From NCBI RefSeq assembly GCF_001949145.1, contig NW_019091752.1, forward strand, positions 78,737 to 102,396: a stretch of DNA of 23,660 bases, given 5' to 3'. Below are positions 1-9,455 of the stretch, one piece after another. The notes below the pieces were generated by a model. It worked only from the letters and a program-made list of their open reading frames with translations, did no database searches and had not been told where the DNA came from. The translations under genes and the position numbers were made by a program. The stretch is from Acanthaster planci (lineage: Eukaryota; Echinodermata; Asteroidea; Valvatida; Acanthasteridae). How positions within the stretch are numbered: the first letter of the stretch is position 1; every line of letters begins with the position of its first letter.

Positions 1-500
1 CAACCTGAACTGCATTTTTAAATGCATCTGCACTCGCCTTGTCTTTGCCGTTGTTTAAAGCTGCATTTGCATCGGCAGCACCGAGACGTATTTTGGTGAT
101 GTTTTCACGTTCAAATCCGAAATAAGCCATATTTTAGTCTGCTAAATTGGGAGCCAGTTATCTTTGGAGTTGTGAAATACGTCCGCGTCTCTGTAATTGA
201 CAATTTTATTACCCTGTCAGCTGACGTTGATTTCCGAGATCAAATTTCTCGCCATGGTATTATACACAGTGCGATTATCGTCCAATGCTCCATCTAGATC
301 TAATTTAAAAGCCAATTTGGCAGTACCCGGAACAATTATGTCATCTATTCCTAACGCGAGGAATTTTACGTTTAACGTGTGACCCGCAGCTATTGTGCTC
401 GGATTATGCAGGATGGTTACCTCCCGTCTTTCGCCTTTGATTGTGCAAGGCGCTTTTAATCGGCGTCTCGGGTTTAGTTTTTAGTGTATTGTTGCAACAT
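1..500 (-). pseudogene. Polinton major-capsid-like protein, broken, runs off the left edge
   Basis: The minus strand reads as the N-terminal part of a capsid-type protein in three pieces. A start ATG at 500-498 gives eight codons and then a stop. A shifted frame from about 450 to 142 contains the blocks PGTAKLAFKLDLD and NRTVYN. A further frame starts at 130 and runs out of the window with KIRLGAADA. An in-frame TGA lies at 217-219 and a TAG at 142-144. The blocks resemble the double-jelly-roll capsid protein of metazoan Polintons; this is recognition by eye, not by search. The gene lies downstream of the coiled-coil ORF in the same direction and has a TATA-like box just before the ATG. The ORF starting at 130 could be a separate small gene, but its content fits a frameshifted continuation. 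It cannot make a full product. Confidence 0.55.
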
Positions 501-503
501 TTT

Positions 504-514
504 CTTAATATATA
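504..514 (-). promoter_or_regulatory. TATA-like box abutting the capsid-like ATG
   Basis: On the minus strand TATATATTAAG ends three bases before the ATG at 500. Near-identical AT motifs precede the divergent gene pair at 858 and 885, which suggests a shared viral-type promoter. Function is inferred from position and repetition only. Confidence 0.4.
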
Positions 515-564
515 CGATTTTTAATTTAAGGTTGTTTTTAAATCTTACTTTTTACTGGAAAATC

Positions 565-858
565 TTAAAGAGAAAAGAAAAGACAATTAACCCTAACACT
601 CCTCAGTCCTTCACCCGTTGGAGGACTGAGGAGTGTTAGGGTTAACGATATGCCCGCCGTAAAGAACATTTCTTCATATTCCATTAATTTATTTTGCTTG
701 CAAAATGATTCATATTCCATTTCTGCTGCCCAATTTTGGATTTCTGAAACCGTGTCACCAATATGATCGATATCTGTACGTATGTCACCGAGCATTTGCT
801 CAATGTTGCTTAGGTTGGTTTGAATTTCTGCCAGTTGATTTTTAATTTCGCAATTCAT
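565..858 (-). CDS. Small coiled-coil protein of Polinton copy 1, tail altered by an insertion
   Basis: This is an open frame of 97 codons. Residues 1 to about 45 are polar with heptad-like spacing of hydrophobics (EIKNQLAEIQTNLSNIEQML), as in a coiled coil. I do not recognise the family. It is divergent from the membrane-protein-like gene, with only 26 bases between the two ATGs, and it lies upstream of the capsid-like gene, so it probably belongs to the structural module. The last 25 or so codons run through a 59 bp TTAA-flanked palindrome and are probably not original. The palindrome plus one TTAA is 55 bp, which changes frame. Without it a hydrophobic stretch encoded at about 547-590 would be in frame, so the ancestral protein may have ended in a membrane anchor. 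A secreted or structural role is not shown. Confidence 0.5.
   Translation of the reverse strand: MNCEIKNQLAEIQTNLSNIEQMLGDIRTDIDHIGDTVSEIQNWAAEMEYESFCKQNKLMEYEEMFFTAGISLTLTLLSPPTGEGLRSVRVNCLFFSL
587..645. mobile_element. 51 bp palindromic MITE-like insertion flanked by TTAA
   Basis: Arms at 587-610 and 622-645 are perfect 24-base inverted repeats around an 11-base loop (611-621). The outermost four bases of each arm are TTAA, so the unit can be read as a 51 bp element (591-641) with 20 bp terminal repeats starting CCCTAACACTCC and a TTAA target duplication. That is the integration signature of piggyBac-type transposons. A sequence starting CCCTTACAGTCC after TTAA occurs at 9264. It encodes nothing itself and disturbs the tail of the coiled-coil ORF. 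The alternative is a viral 3'-end hairpin of the host Polinton. Confidence 0.5.
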
Positions 859-884
859 ATTTTTTAAATTATATATTTAAAAAA
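859..884. promoter_or_regulatory. 26 bp divergent promoter region
   Basis: The space between the ATGs at 858 (-) and 885 (+) is pure A/T and contains TATATATTTAAA. It must carry the upstream signals of both genes. This tight divergent arrangement is typical of compact viral genomes and supports a viral origin for the cluster. Confidence 0.45.
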
Positions 885-1299
885 ATGGCGAGTGCTTTAA
901 TAATGGTAGGAGGAGCGATTGTGAATGCATTAGCGTTCACAGGTTCAAATTTTTTATTCAGTAGTTTATCACAGAGTAAAATAGACAAGGAACGTAAACG
1001 TCACGACCTTGCGCTAGAGCAACTGGCGCAAGCAAAAGAATCTTGGGAGCAAACGAGTTCATATGTTAGACTTTTTAAACAAGCGAATGCAGCAGGAGCG
1101 CGTGAATTAGCAAACGTTTTTAAACGTTGATGAGGCTTTACGAGCTTATGCTGAATTGACTGGCAAACAGGTTACGCCGTTGCCACCAGAGCCAAAGTTA
1201 TCCGATTTCTACGTGCCGTCTGAAGATTAGAAAATTCGCGAATTTATGTGGATTATATCCGGGACTGCTTTGGTCATTTTTTTGGCATATCATTTTTAA
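885..1299 (+). pseudogene. Polinton small membrane / minor-capsid-like protein, frameshifted
   Basis: The frame opens with MASALIMVGGAIVNALAF, a hydrophobic, glycine- and alanine-rich N-terminus. A charged, probably helical segment follows (DKERKRHDLALEQLAQAKES). The frame stops at 1130. The +1 frame continues from about 1111 with VDEALRAYAELTG and PEPKLSDFYVPSED, reaches a TAG at 1228-1230, and beyond that stop still encodes a C-terminal hydrophobic segment (WIISGTALVIFLAYHF) to a TAA at 1299. The overall plan, a membrane-active N-terminus plus tail anchor beside the capsid and integrase genes, matches a conserved small structural gene of animal Polintons. A minor-capsid role is an inference. 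One frameshift and one internal stop make it non-functional. The next gene starts 12 bases downstream. Confidence 0.55.
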
Positions 1300-1311
1300 C
1301 TTTATTTTAAA

Positions 1312-2321
1312 ATGAACCAAGAATTTTCAAAATTATTTTACAGTCCTCGAGGTTATTGGCGAGGCAAAAGCGCCATCGATCATTTGGCACAAAAAACGGG
1401 TGCAGAAAAATCGACCATGCGATCCTGGTTAAAAAAGCAGGCAGTTTGGCAAAATTTTTTACCCGCGCCAGATTATGTACCGCAGCCTATGACATTGCAA
1501 TCGGAATACGATTAGTTAGTCCTAATTACACGCATCAGACGTTTTATACTTGCCTTGGGATCGAATAAATCGTAAAACTTATAAATACGCTTTATGCTTC
1601 GTAGACGTCGGTTCGCTATATAAAGAGACAGAACCGTTAACCAGTAAAACGGCTGAGCAAAGAAGCCATTAAGAAAATTTACGATCGATGGCCACTGACT
1701 TGGCCTAAGATTATAATTGATTTTATGGTAGACTCGGGATTGGAATTTAAAGGTGAGTTTAAAAAGTTGATGACGAAAAATAAAGTAGAAATCCAAGTAG
1801 GTGAACCCGGAGTACATCAGTCGTAGGGAATAGTCGGACAATTTAATCAAACGTTAGCCAAAAGGTTATTCGGCCATCAATACGCACAAGAAATGTTAAA
1901 CGGCGGCATTCGTAATGTGGACTGGGTAAAACGCTTGCCTCAAGTCGTAAAATTGCTAACTGAGGAAAAAACTCGATTAATCGACAAAGAACCTGCAAAC
2001 GCCGTAAAATTGGGCCAAGTACAGCAAACACCCGCGGCGCCTGAAAGAAACAGATCGCGTGAATTACCTCCAGATGTATTATTTAGATATTTTTATTACC
2101 CGGGTGAGCAAGAGGGTGGGACTATCTGAAGGGCCACAGATCCCATTTGGAGTGTGGACGTTTATCAAATTAACAAACGCACGAGCCAATTTAAACGAGC
2201 CCTGGGCAGGCGCATGAAAACGGGCCGAACTTTATATTATTTATTAAATTGGAATAGGAATTTTGTCAAAGAAGAGCTTCAAGTTGTACCCAAAGACATG
2301 GAATTACCGCCCACTAAATAA
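1312..2321 (+). pseudogene. Polinton retrovirus-type integrase, catalytic Glu lost
   Basis: The gene starts at ATG 1312 with FSKLFYSPRGYWRGKSAIDHLAQ, a typical N-terminus of Polinton integrases, and ends with EELQVVPKDMELPPT at the TAA 2319-2321. In normal elements the product cuts and joins the element ends into the host genome. The first catalytic Asp (VDVGS) is at 1604-1606 and the second (VDSGLEF) at 1731-1733. The position 35 codons later, where DD35E enzymes have Glu, reads GGA (Gly) at 1836-1838 in IVGQFNQTLA. The rest of the core (KRLFGHQYAQEM) and the C-terminal region (FRYFYYPGEQEGG, TDPIWSVDVY) are recognisable. Stops lie at 1513-1515, 1669-1671 and 1824-1826, and at least two frameshifts are present. 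The gene is convergent with the polymerase. Confidence 0.85.
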
Positions 2322-2843
2322 CCACTACCAGCCTTTATTATATTACTTTATATGTGTGGCCGGGGTCTCCGAACTTGGACAAAGGAAACAGGGCCCTGTA
2401 ACAAAAGACCGTTCTCCGAACAAAAGACCAGGCTGCTGGACATTACCGGCATTTTTCACTCTCAAACGTGGTGATAATCCAGCATTATTTTGAAACCGTA
2501 TACCAGGGTTTGGGGCATTGAGAGCAAGTGGATTACCACTGGGGACAAAAGCGCTCCACCACCGCAGTGATGAGCCACACAGCACCGCTGCACGCTAATC
2601 TGGCTCCTATTGAAAAGAGGTCAGCTGTGCACTGAACCAGGTTCGTGAACAAAAGACATTTATACAACACTGCACAATCTGGGCTCTGTTTACAAGGCTG
2701 CTGGCGTGGCTGAAATACTTGGGCATCAATGAAGGCCACCTGTCAACTTAGAGTAGCGTCTAAAGATTACTTGGTGCGGCTATAAACGACCGTTAAATTA
2801 AATGATGAATTTTTGAAGGATTTTGAAAACGGAAAAATGATAG
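2322..2843. other. Intergenic spacer between convergent integrase and polymerase; possible unidentified insertion
   Basis: About 520 bases separate the two stop codons, far more than other gaps in this cluster. Positions 2340-2755 are more GC-rich than the flanks and repeat the motif GAACAAAAGAC at about 2418 and 2647. No convincing gene, terminal repeats or target duplication were found. After 2755 the AT-rich Polinton-like composition returns, with a short plus-strand frame of unknown meaning (LNDEFLKDFENGK, about 2800-2840). An old insertion is the likeliest explanation. Confidence 0.3.
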
Positions 2844-5800
2844 TCATGCCGGCCCAGCATCATCAACATTGAAAAATGCCCCAGCATGAAGTGGATAATG
2901 TCCATGGGCTGAAGTTTTAATGCCGTCTGATAATACGTAACGATTTGTGTCTAACGGCGACAGACTTAATTTATTTTGCAACTCCGTGAATATGGAATGT
3001 TTATCTGATCTAAATAACTGCTGTTTATTAAAATGTTGCACCAACTCAAATAGGCAACTTGTGCGTCGTGGGTTAGCCGTTTTTGGGTGACTACTTTTGT
3101 CAAGCCTTTCGCCTTTTTCAAATTTTGCCAATCCATTAGAATCAAGTACATTTTTGGACGTATGCAAATGACCTCTGAAATTGTTTGGCCACCAAATTCA
3201 TCTTTTATTTTGCCAATGATCTTTTAATTTTCTGGATTGTAACGTTTATGATCCAGTGGATAATTACTGAAGTCAAATAATTCACGCTTTTTGCGTAGGT
3301 ACTTGTTTAAATTGTCGGTTTGAATTTGGACTTATGAAGAATCTGTATCAGTAAATAAAAGGCACACATCTGAACCCAAATCAGCTTTTAGCATGTTGTA
3401 ATAGAGATCATACATTAAAGTTTTGGATAGGTCGAGCATGCTCACGTCGCAGTAAATGGAATTATTCAACTGCGTTTTTATACGATACATATTGACAAAC
3501 AAGAGATCAAATTCCTTAAACGGCATTGTTGATTTGTAATTCGGTTTAAAAGTCGGCTTCTGGTATTTTTCGGTGTCTTGTGAGTCTCTCAATAAATGGC
3601 CGTCCATTTGATAGCGCACGTTTTACCAAGCACAGAATTATTCATCAATTTAAAGAAATCCTTCTCAAAATCAGACTTGGCTAATGTGCGTAAATCAGTA
3701 TTTTTATTGATATAACTTTTCATCCAAGGTGCTTGTTTAAAAGACATGACACGATGCACCTGTTTTAATTCTAGACCGAGTTCTAAATATTGCTGTAAAG
3801 TTCGATAATGAACGACATATTTATTTATAGTGTTTAAAGTTGATATGAAATTATCTATTGAATTAATTCGCTCGCCGTGTGATATCAAGTCCTTTTTGAT
3901 ATTCTGACAGCCATTCATTTGGGATCGATATATTTTCAGGCACCAGTGGGAAGTCGTGTAAATCATGTAAGTTTTACGGATAATCTAACGTCACCTTGAG
4001 TATACAACCTTTGGACGCTCTTGGATAAATTTTCGAGATGTACTCTGGGGTAAATTTGATCACGCCCTGAATCCACCTAAAATGTTTAAAAGGCAAAGGC
4101 TGACTCATGGCCCAACCGTATAAATTATTCGCATCTAGATACATGATGTGTGACGTCGGTTTATTTGGGTCGTAGTCTGGTAGGCCCAGATTGTTTGCCT
4201 TTCCATAACGCTTTGCACCCATGCTAGAAATGCCGCCTCTTTTAGCCCTTTCAAAGAATAAGTGCTTGTCTATGTCTGTCAATAGTTCCAATTTTACACC
4301 CGAGTGTTTTAACAGTGCGTCCCACGACAGACCCGGTGACGTGTAATAGTTGGCCGGGTCAAGGCCGTAGTTCTGTTTACAGACTTTGCGGAAGTTCTCA
4401 AAAACACCTGCCAGTAACAATACGTCCGTTTCCAAGTATAGGTCGTGGTAGTCACCTAGGTTTTTACAGTTAAACGTGTGCCATACTGTTTGTGCACAGG
4501 TGTATTCCTTCTCTCTGCTGTTTTCTCTGCTTCAGAGAACTATAAAAGACATCTCTTCACGGGAGGCTCGTTTCTTGAAATCGGTCAAAGGAGTCGATAT
4601 ATTCGTAAGGGTAAATGCCTTTTTCCAATAATAAATCTGTGTTTTCTGGAAATATGTCCCGAAGTAAGTTAAAATCATCGGCTGAACAATTTTTAACTAG
4701 TCGATCTAGCAAAGCCGCCATGAAATGAAATGAGTCTAGGAACCTTAGTTGGCCAAAGCTAAACAAAATGTAGTTCTCGGTATTTTTAGCAATTAATTTG
4801 ATTTCTTTCCCGTTAAACTCACAAGCACATCTAATTATGCAGGATAATTAGATGTGCGTCATATTTCTCCAAATTGTGTAAAATAACCGGAGTGGGCGTT
4901 TGATAGGGTATGACTCTTAACTTTGAATTACAACTGGCATGCGCTGGGCCTCGGTACTTCCCCGTCACGTGACAGTAATCTGTTTTTGGTTCGTTTTGGA
5001 ATCAGGCACTGGCATTGAGATTCTTTAGTCTTACCGATAAGCTTTTCACAGATCCAACACCGATTGCAATTTTTGTAGGTTTTTTGTAACTCGCATGACC
5101 ATTTTAGTGGCTTTGGATTTTCAAACATTTCGTAAATTTTACAGGCGTCTTCACTAATTGACCTGACAAAATCACTTGCTGCGTCTTGGCCTCTGTACAT
5201 CTTTTGGCTCATGCATTTACCGTCACATCTGAGGACCGTGTATGAATAACCACACGGTTTATGGATTTGAGTTTTAATCGTGTTTAGTGAGGTTGGGGGA
5301 AGGCGCTCTAAAACAGATTGAGGTGTCTTGCTTGTTTTTATAATTTTCAAACTTGAGAACATTTTTGCCTTTGGCAGGTATTTCGACCTTGCATGCCGCT
5401 GTGTCAATTCCTTGGCAGTCCTCTTGATGTCTGGCGAGTCTTTCTTCAGTTTGAAAATGTGACAGACATTTGAAACACCACTATTTCTTATGGCCGTGTT
5501 TATCAACGTCACCCATCAAACGAGAGAAATTTTTGATCCAGCATTAATGACTCGTTTCGCCTTGGATAAAGTAGAGTAAATAAATATGCTCTTTTTCGCA
5601 TTTGGTCTTGTAAAGCATGTAAGTGCCTTCTTTCTCGGTATAGCCAAATACATTAATGGCTAAATTATTTTGTGATTCGATGCGCGAAATTTGTGAAATC
5701 GGTGTTGGAAAATTTACGTTTGTGAAATTTAGGCCATCTTCTTTAGTGTAAGTCGAAGTGCGCTCATCATGTATTTTGTAATTTGGATTCATTTCTAACT

Positions 5801-6421
5801 GACGTTTGACATTGTCCGAATATAATTTTAAAGCCGCACGCAACGCCCAGCGAATGCACTCTCGATCTTCTTTATTTTGGACATTAATAATTGCTGATTT
5901 AACAGCCAAATATCTTGGCAGTAGAATATAAGTCGCGCCTACCGGATTATATTTCACCACCTTGATATAAAAGGTGTGTACTTTATCAAACACCCAGCCA
6001 GAACCACGCTGCTCGTGTGCTTCCACGTCTGCTAGATGTTGCACAATCTGCTGATTCAACGCTTCTTTAATTCCTTGTTTAGAAAAGACCGCGTTATTTG
6101 GCTTGTAAACGTGAAAATGCCGAGTTTCGTTTCTGCTTGCGGTTTTTCCATTTTGAACTGAATCTTAATGGCCGTTTGTAATTTGTATGAGCCGATTTCC
6201 TTAAACTCGGCTAGCACTTTGTCTTCAATAAACTTTCTGTAAAAATTTTTAAAATGAATCACGTCGTCTTCATAGAAATTCGGTATCAATTCCCAATTTC
6301 TATAATTGTCCCTGAAGTGCCTAATTCTCCGGATGTCCACTTCTTAAATCGCCTGCGGCTGAATGTACACTTTAATTGTAGTTATCAAGTCTGTTCGCAA
6401 TATTTTTTCTTTTACACCCAT
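2844..6421 (-). pseudogene. Polinton protein-primed family B DNA polymerase (copy 1), heavily broken
   Basis: In intact elements this enzyme replicates the element DNA from a protein primer. Reading 5' to 3' on the minus strand: an N-terminal region (ATG 6421, TAA after 26 codons; GSGWVFDKV near 5990); a C2-H-type finger (CFKCLSHF, about 5455); KPCGYSY (about 5250); further paired cysteines (CWICEKL, about 5040); an HNH-like block DYCHVTGKYRG (about 4970); Exo II (HNLEKYDAHLI, about 4865); LDSFHFM; Exo III (YLETDVLLL, about 4435); motif A (YLDANNLYGW, about 4140); motif B (KLMNNSVLGKT, about 3640); motif C (FTDTDSS, 3335-3358); and a C-terminus ending at 2844. Stops occur at 5544-5546, after motif C (3332-3334), and inside the N-terminus. 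Frameshifts lie near 6105, 5320, 3970, 3620 and 3050. The Exo I D-x-E motif has been deleted near 5320. It is clearly dead. It is related to, but distinct from, the copy at 12560. Confidence 0.92.
4825..4857. repeat. 14 bp perfect inverted repeat inside the polymerase pseudogene
   Basis: Arms 4825-4838 and 4844-4857 are perfect reverse complements with a 5-base loop. They sit directly after the Exo II block. One arm is ordinary coding sequence for that block (AHLI); the other is its inverted copy and brings in stop codons. This looks like a small template-switch duplication, not a regulatory hairpin. Confidence 0.7.
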
Positions 6422-6432
6422 GGCTGTGAATT

Positions 6433-6669
6433 CTATGTTGTTGTCTTGAACTGTTGTAAAAGTTGATGATATGACTGGCGAGTGAGATTTCTAAATTGCT
6501 GTTGACTCTCTTGAACACCTTTTATGAGCTCCGACTTTGTGTGTTATTTGCACTTTGGTGCCGGTAATGGAATGTTATATTGTTTAACAAAGTCAACAAT
6601 AAAATATTTTTTCAATTGCTTAAAGTCTGATAATACCGGGCGGCGTTGTGGTTTGGTTTCTTTATTCAT
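6433..6669 (-). pseudogene. Small basic ORF upstream of polymerase copy 1, one internal stop
   Basis: ATG at 6669 gives a 41-codon frame (MNKETKPQRRPVLSDFKQLK, then KYFIVDFVKQY) ending with TAA at 6544-6546. The same frame continues without further stops for 36 codons to TAG 6433-6435, with a glutamine-rich helical-looking segment (GVQESQQQFRNLTRQSYHQL). The whole is therefore probably one small gene of about 78 codons with a single premature stop. A TATA-like box lies just upstream. It ends a dozen bases before the polymerase ATG at 6421. I do not recognise the family. A DNA-binding or replication accessory role is possible from its charge and position, but unproven. Confidence 0.4.
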
Positions 6670-6670
6670 A

Positions 6671-6687
6671 CCTCTTTTTTATAGAGG
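6671..6687 (-). promoter_or_regulatory. TATA-like box with short hairpin
   Basis: On the minus strand CTATAAAAAAGAGG ends close to the ATG at 6669. The flanking AGAGG/CCTCT bases could pair as a small stem. Its position suggests a promoter for the small ORF and possibly the polymerase. No other support. Confidence 0.35.
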
Positions 6688-6689
6688 TT

Positions 6690-7280
6690 TGTAAAATTTA
6701 ATCTCATTTTTTTTATTGGCGCACCCAAGGCACTTTTCTAAATGCCATAGCTTATGGAATCATCAAAAAGATGGACCCAGGAAGGCCTACGGAGTAGTGC
6801 TTTACTGTTCTAGAAGTAGCTTGGGCCTTGCTGAAGCTGTCTTAGGCCTATGTGCCCACTTATACTTCAGCCTAGATTCAGTTCAAACAATACGCCTGCA
6901 CAATGCACAGTAATGCAATGGCGCAGGCGCCGCGGCAGGCACGTGCATGTGGTGAGCCTGCACCTAAGCATTACCGTAAACTGCACAGGCGTATCGCTTG
7001 CTCAAATAGCGCCCATGGTAATTACGCCCTTTGGGCAGAGTTATCCATCTTGCGCCTTCGGCGCTACATGATCTTTGAACCCCAGAACAGCAAGGCCTTT
7101 GTTGACCGAAACAGTCATTTTCCTAGTTTCCAACAACAAACAGTATTCAGTTTAACTGCAGCTCAAGTTTTCTTCAAATTCCACGGAAATGTTGTCAGTA
7201 GTTTACCTTGCATGTAGCAGGCATCACAAAATCATTTTCGAAGATAAAGCGTTTTGTTTGTCCATACAGGATCGATGAAA
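6690..7280. other. GC-richer unexplained stretch beyond the Polinton
   Basis: This follows the last Polinton feature. A frame of 104 codons (+, 6903-7217) is open but has no recognisable domain and unremarkable composition. Positions 6918-6950 are rich in G, C and CpG and include CACGTG. The Polinton end may fall here, but I could not place a terminal inverted repeat. No gene is called. Confidence 0.3.
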
Positions 7281-9455
7281 GTGCCATGAAAATGTAACGG
7301 GGAAAAATGGCACACTTCAAATACGAATTAAAAAAATAAAGAAGAGACTTGAAGGAAATAAAACACTTGGGAAACTCGCTTAAAAAAATTTCAAAAGGAT
7401 CAAAAGAGAGGAGTCGCAAGAAGTCTAAAAGAATAGGGATACGGAAGCTGAAACTTGATTCTAACAACAAAATCATTTATTTCTTCTAAAAATATCCCCC
7501 CAAAAAGAAAAGCAACTGGAGAACTAAAAAAACAAGACTGGGTCAAAAATCAGATTTTAAAATATTCACCTAAAGACTTGAAAATCTAGCCAAGAGAATT
7601 TCAGAAACCAAACCTAAAATGTAGGAGAAATATGACCAAGACCAAAATTAAATTTAGAAATTAGACCAATCCTAGACCAAAGTAAACCTGCAACAGAATC
7701 AAGGTAAGACTTAACCAATCTAAAACAAGACCAACCCAAACTAAAAGAAAAAAAACAAGAACCAACAAAACCAACACAGCGCCTAAGAAAAGTTACAGAT
7801 CAATTCAACTCAAGCGTTAACCACCTGGAAGTCAAAGGAAAAGTAATAAAAACCATATAAATACAAGTTGAAGACTAAGAAATTATCCAATGCACAAAGT
7901 ACTACTCTGCACATCCAAAGTTGCTCAATCTGCATCGTAAACTTTTTTTAGCTTCAGTAACAAACATGTGCAGTAAGGCTGAGACCTGCCAAAACTTGTG
8001 AATATCAATGAGGTAATAAACAAAAGGTCGGCCACTTCCAAGAAGGCAGGCCACACTAATCCTTAATCCCTGCAATTACCTAAGCCTCCTGCTGAAACAT
8101 GTGCACAAGCATATGGGAGTCCATGAACAAAAAAATTGACTTGCACAGGATGCATGTACTGGCCACATGGTTAAAAAATACATGTACATACTACACACAG
8201 GTAAAAGCACAAAAAATTGATAATAGAATGTACGCACTCGAGTCCAAGACTACGTAATGGAGAAAAGTAAGACAAATCTATCCGTGTTCTGTGATATGTA
8301 CCAACTAAGTCAGCAGACGCACACTTCAACTCAATTTATTCTGCTTCACTTTCAATCATGGTCTGGAGTGAATCTACATGGCAATCCTCATCCTCATAAC
8401 CAACTTTAACTTAAAATGTTCATAAGCACGGACTTAAGAATCAAATCTAAAAGCAGAGAACCAAAATCACAGATACGATCTATTTGTTACTAAAAAAAAA
8501 AGAACTACATAGACTCCATCGTCAAGAACTTTCAAAAAAATGCACTTGTGCGAATACAAACATTATCTTCATATTTAAACAGGCTAAGCAACAATAACAA
8601 AAATATCCAAGTAGCAATGATCAAAACACCTTGTAAAAGTTACAGTCATCTGGCTAGAATTTGGTTCAGATCTGACAAAAGAACACTTGGCTAATAATGT
8701 GAGTAAAGACGAAACAATCTATCATCAAAAGCAGTCAGCTGACATAAAATACAAAAGTCTTTCTCTTTTAACAATACAGATTAATACAGAAATAAAAGTA
8801 AACTCACCAAGTCCACCGCAGGTCTGAGCTTTCAGGGCAGAACTTGACTGGTATTTAATAGGTGTGTTACTTCACCGACTGCCAGCCTGCTTACTGAGAC
8901 TTGGGCTCAAAGCATGCCCACAGTGCCTGTCCAGTTGCATGAGTCATCATCAAGTAAACAATTATGAGGGGCACAGGGCAACTTTAGGATGGGTAGACTA
9001 GGGGGTGCTACTCCTATACTGTGCGTGGACATTTGAATTGAGTACAAAGACAAAACTAAGTTAAATCTGCCCCTGCTACACAAACACTTTGGGTTTATGT
9101 CTGAATTGCCCCCAAAACTTCTGAATCAGGCACAGAAAATATTCGAGCATGAAATCAATTTTTCAACCGAGACAAGACATTTTATCATTAAATGATCAAA
9201 TGCTTTATTCTCAGTATTCCATATAAGTGTGTTAAATTGGTTTGCCACAAATAACTTTATTAACCCTTACAGTCCCAAATCCTCCAATTTCAATACGATT
9301 TTACATACACCCTAGGGGGTTAGGGTTAGTGTATTTCTCCTGTGTGTAATTGTTGGTGTGTTAACATGGCTCTGTGAAGCTGACTGGCTAAATGATCCAA
9401 TTTTACTGCCAATTTGGACAAGAAAAACTGAAAAATCTCTCCTATGCTTAACTAC
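7281..9455. other. Non-coding, strongly A-rich then mixed sequence
   Basis: From about 7300 to 7900 the plus strand is very rich in A with little T, and repeats short motifs such as AGACCAA and ACCAA without a clean tandem period. The only long frame (minus 7195-7476) is low-complexity (F, L, S) and mirrors this composition. From 7900 to 9450 I see no coding pattern. A TTAA-CCCTTACAG sequence at 9260 may be a transposon end. Confidence 0.4.

Noticed and set aside
587-645. Telomere-like repeat (TTAGGG within the palindrome)
   Set aside because: Only one unit per arm; the match is part of the terminal inverted repeat and not a tandem telomeric array.
6903-7217. Plus-strand 104-codon frame as a host exon
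   Set aside because: No domain, splice context or codon signal distinguishes it from chance.
8780-8960. First exon of a minus-strand host gene with a GTGAGT donor at 8807
   Set aside because: One donor-like site without coding potential, acceptor or promoter evidence is not enough.
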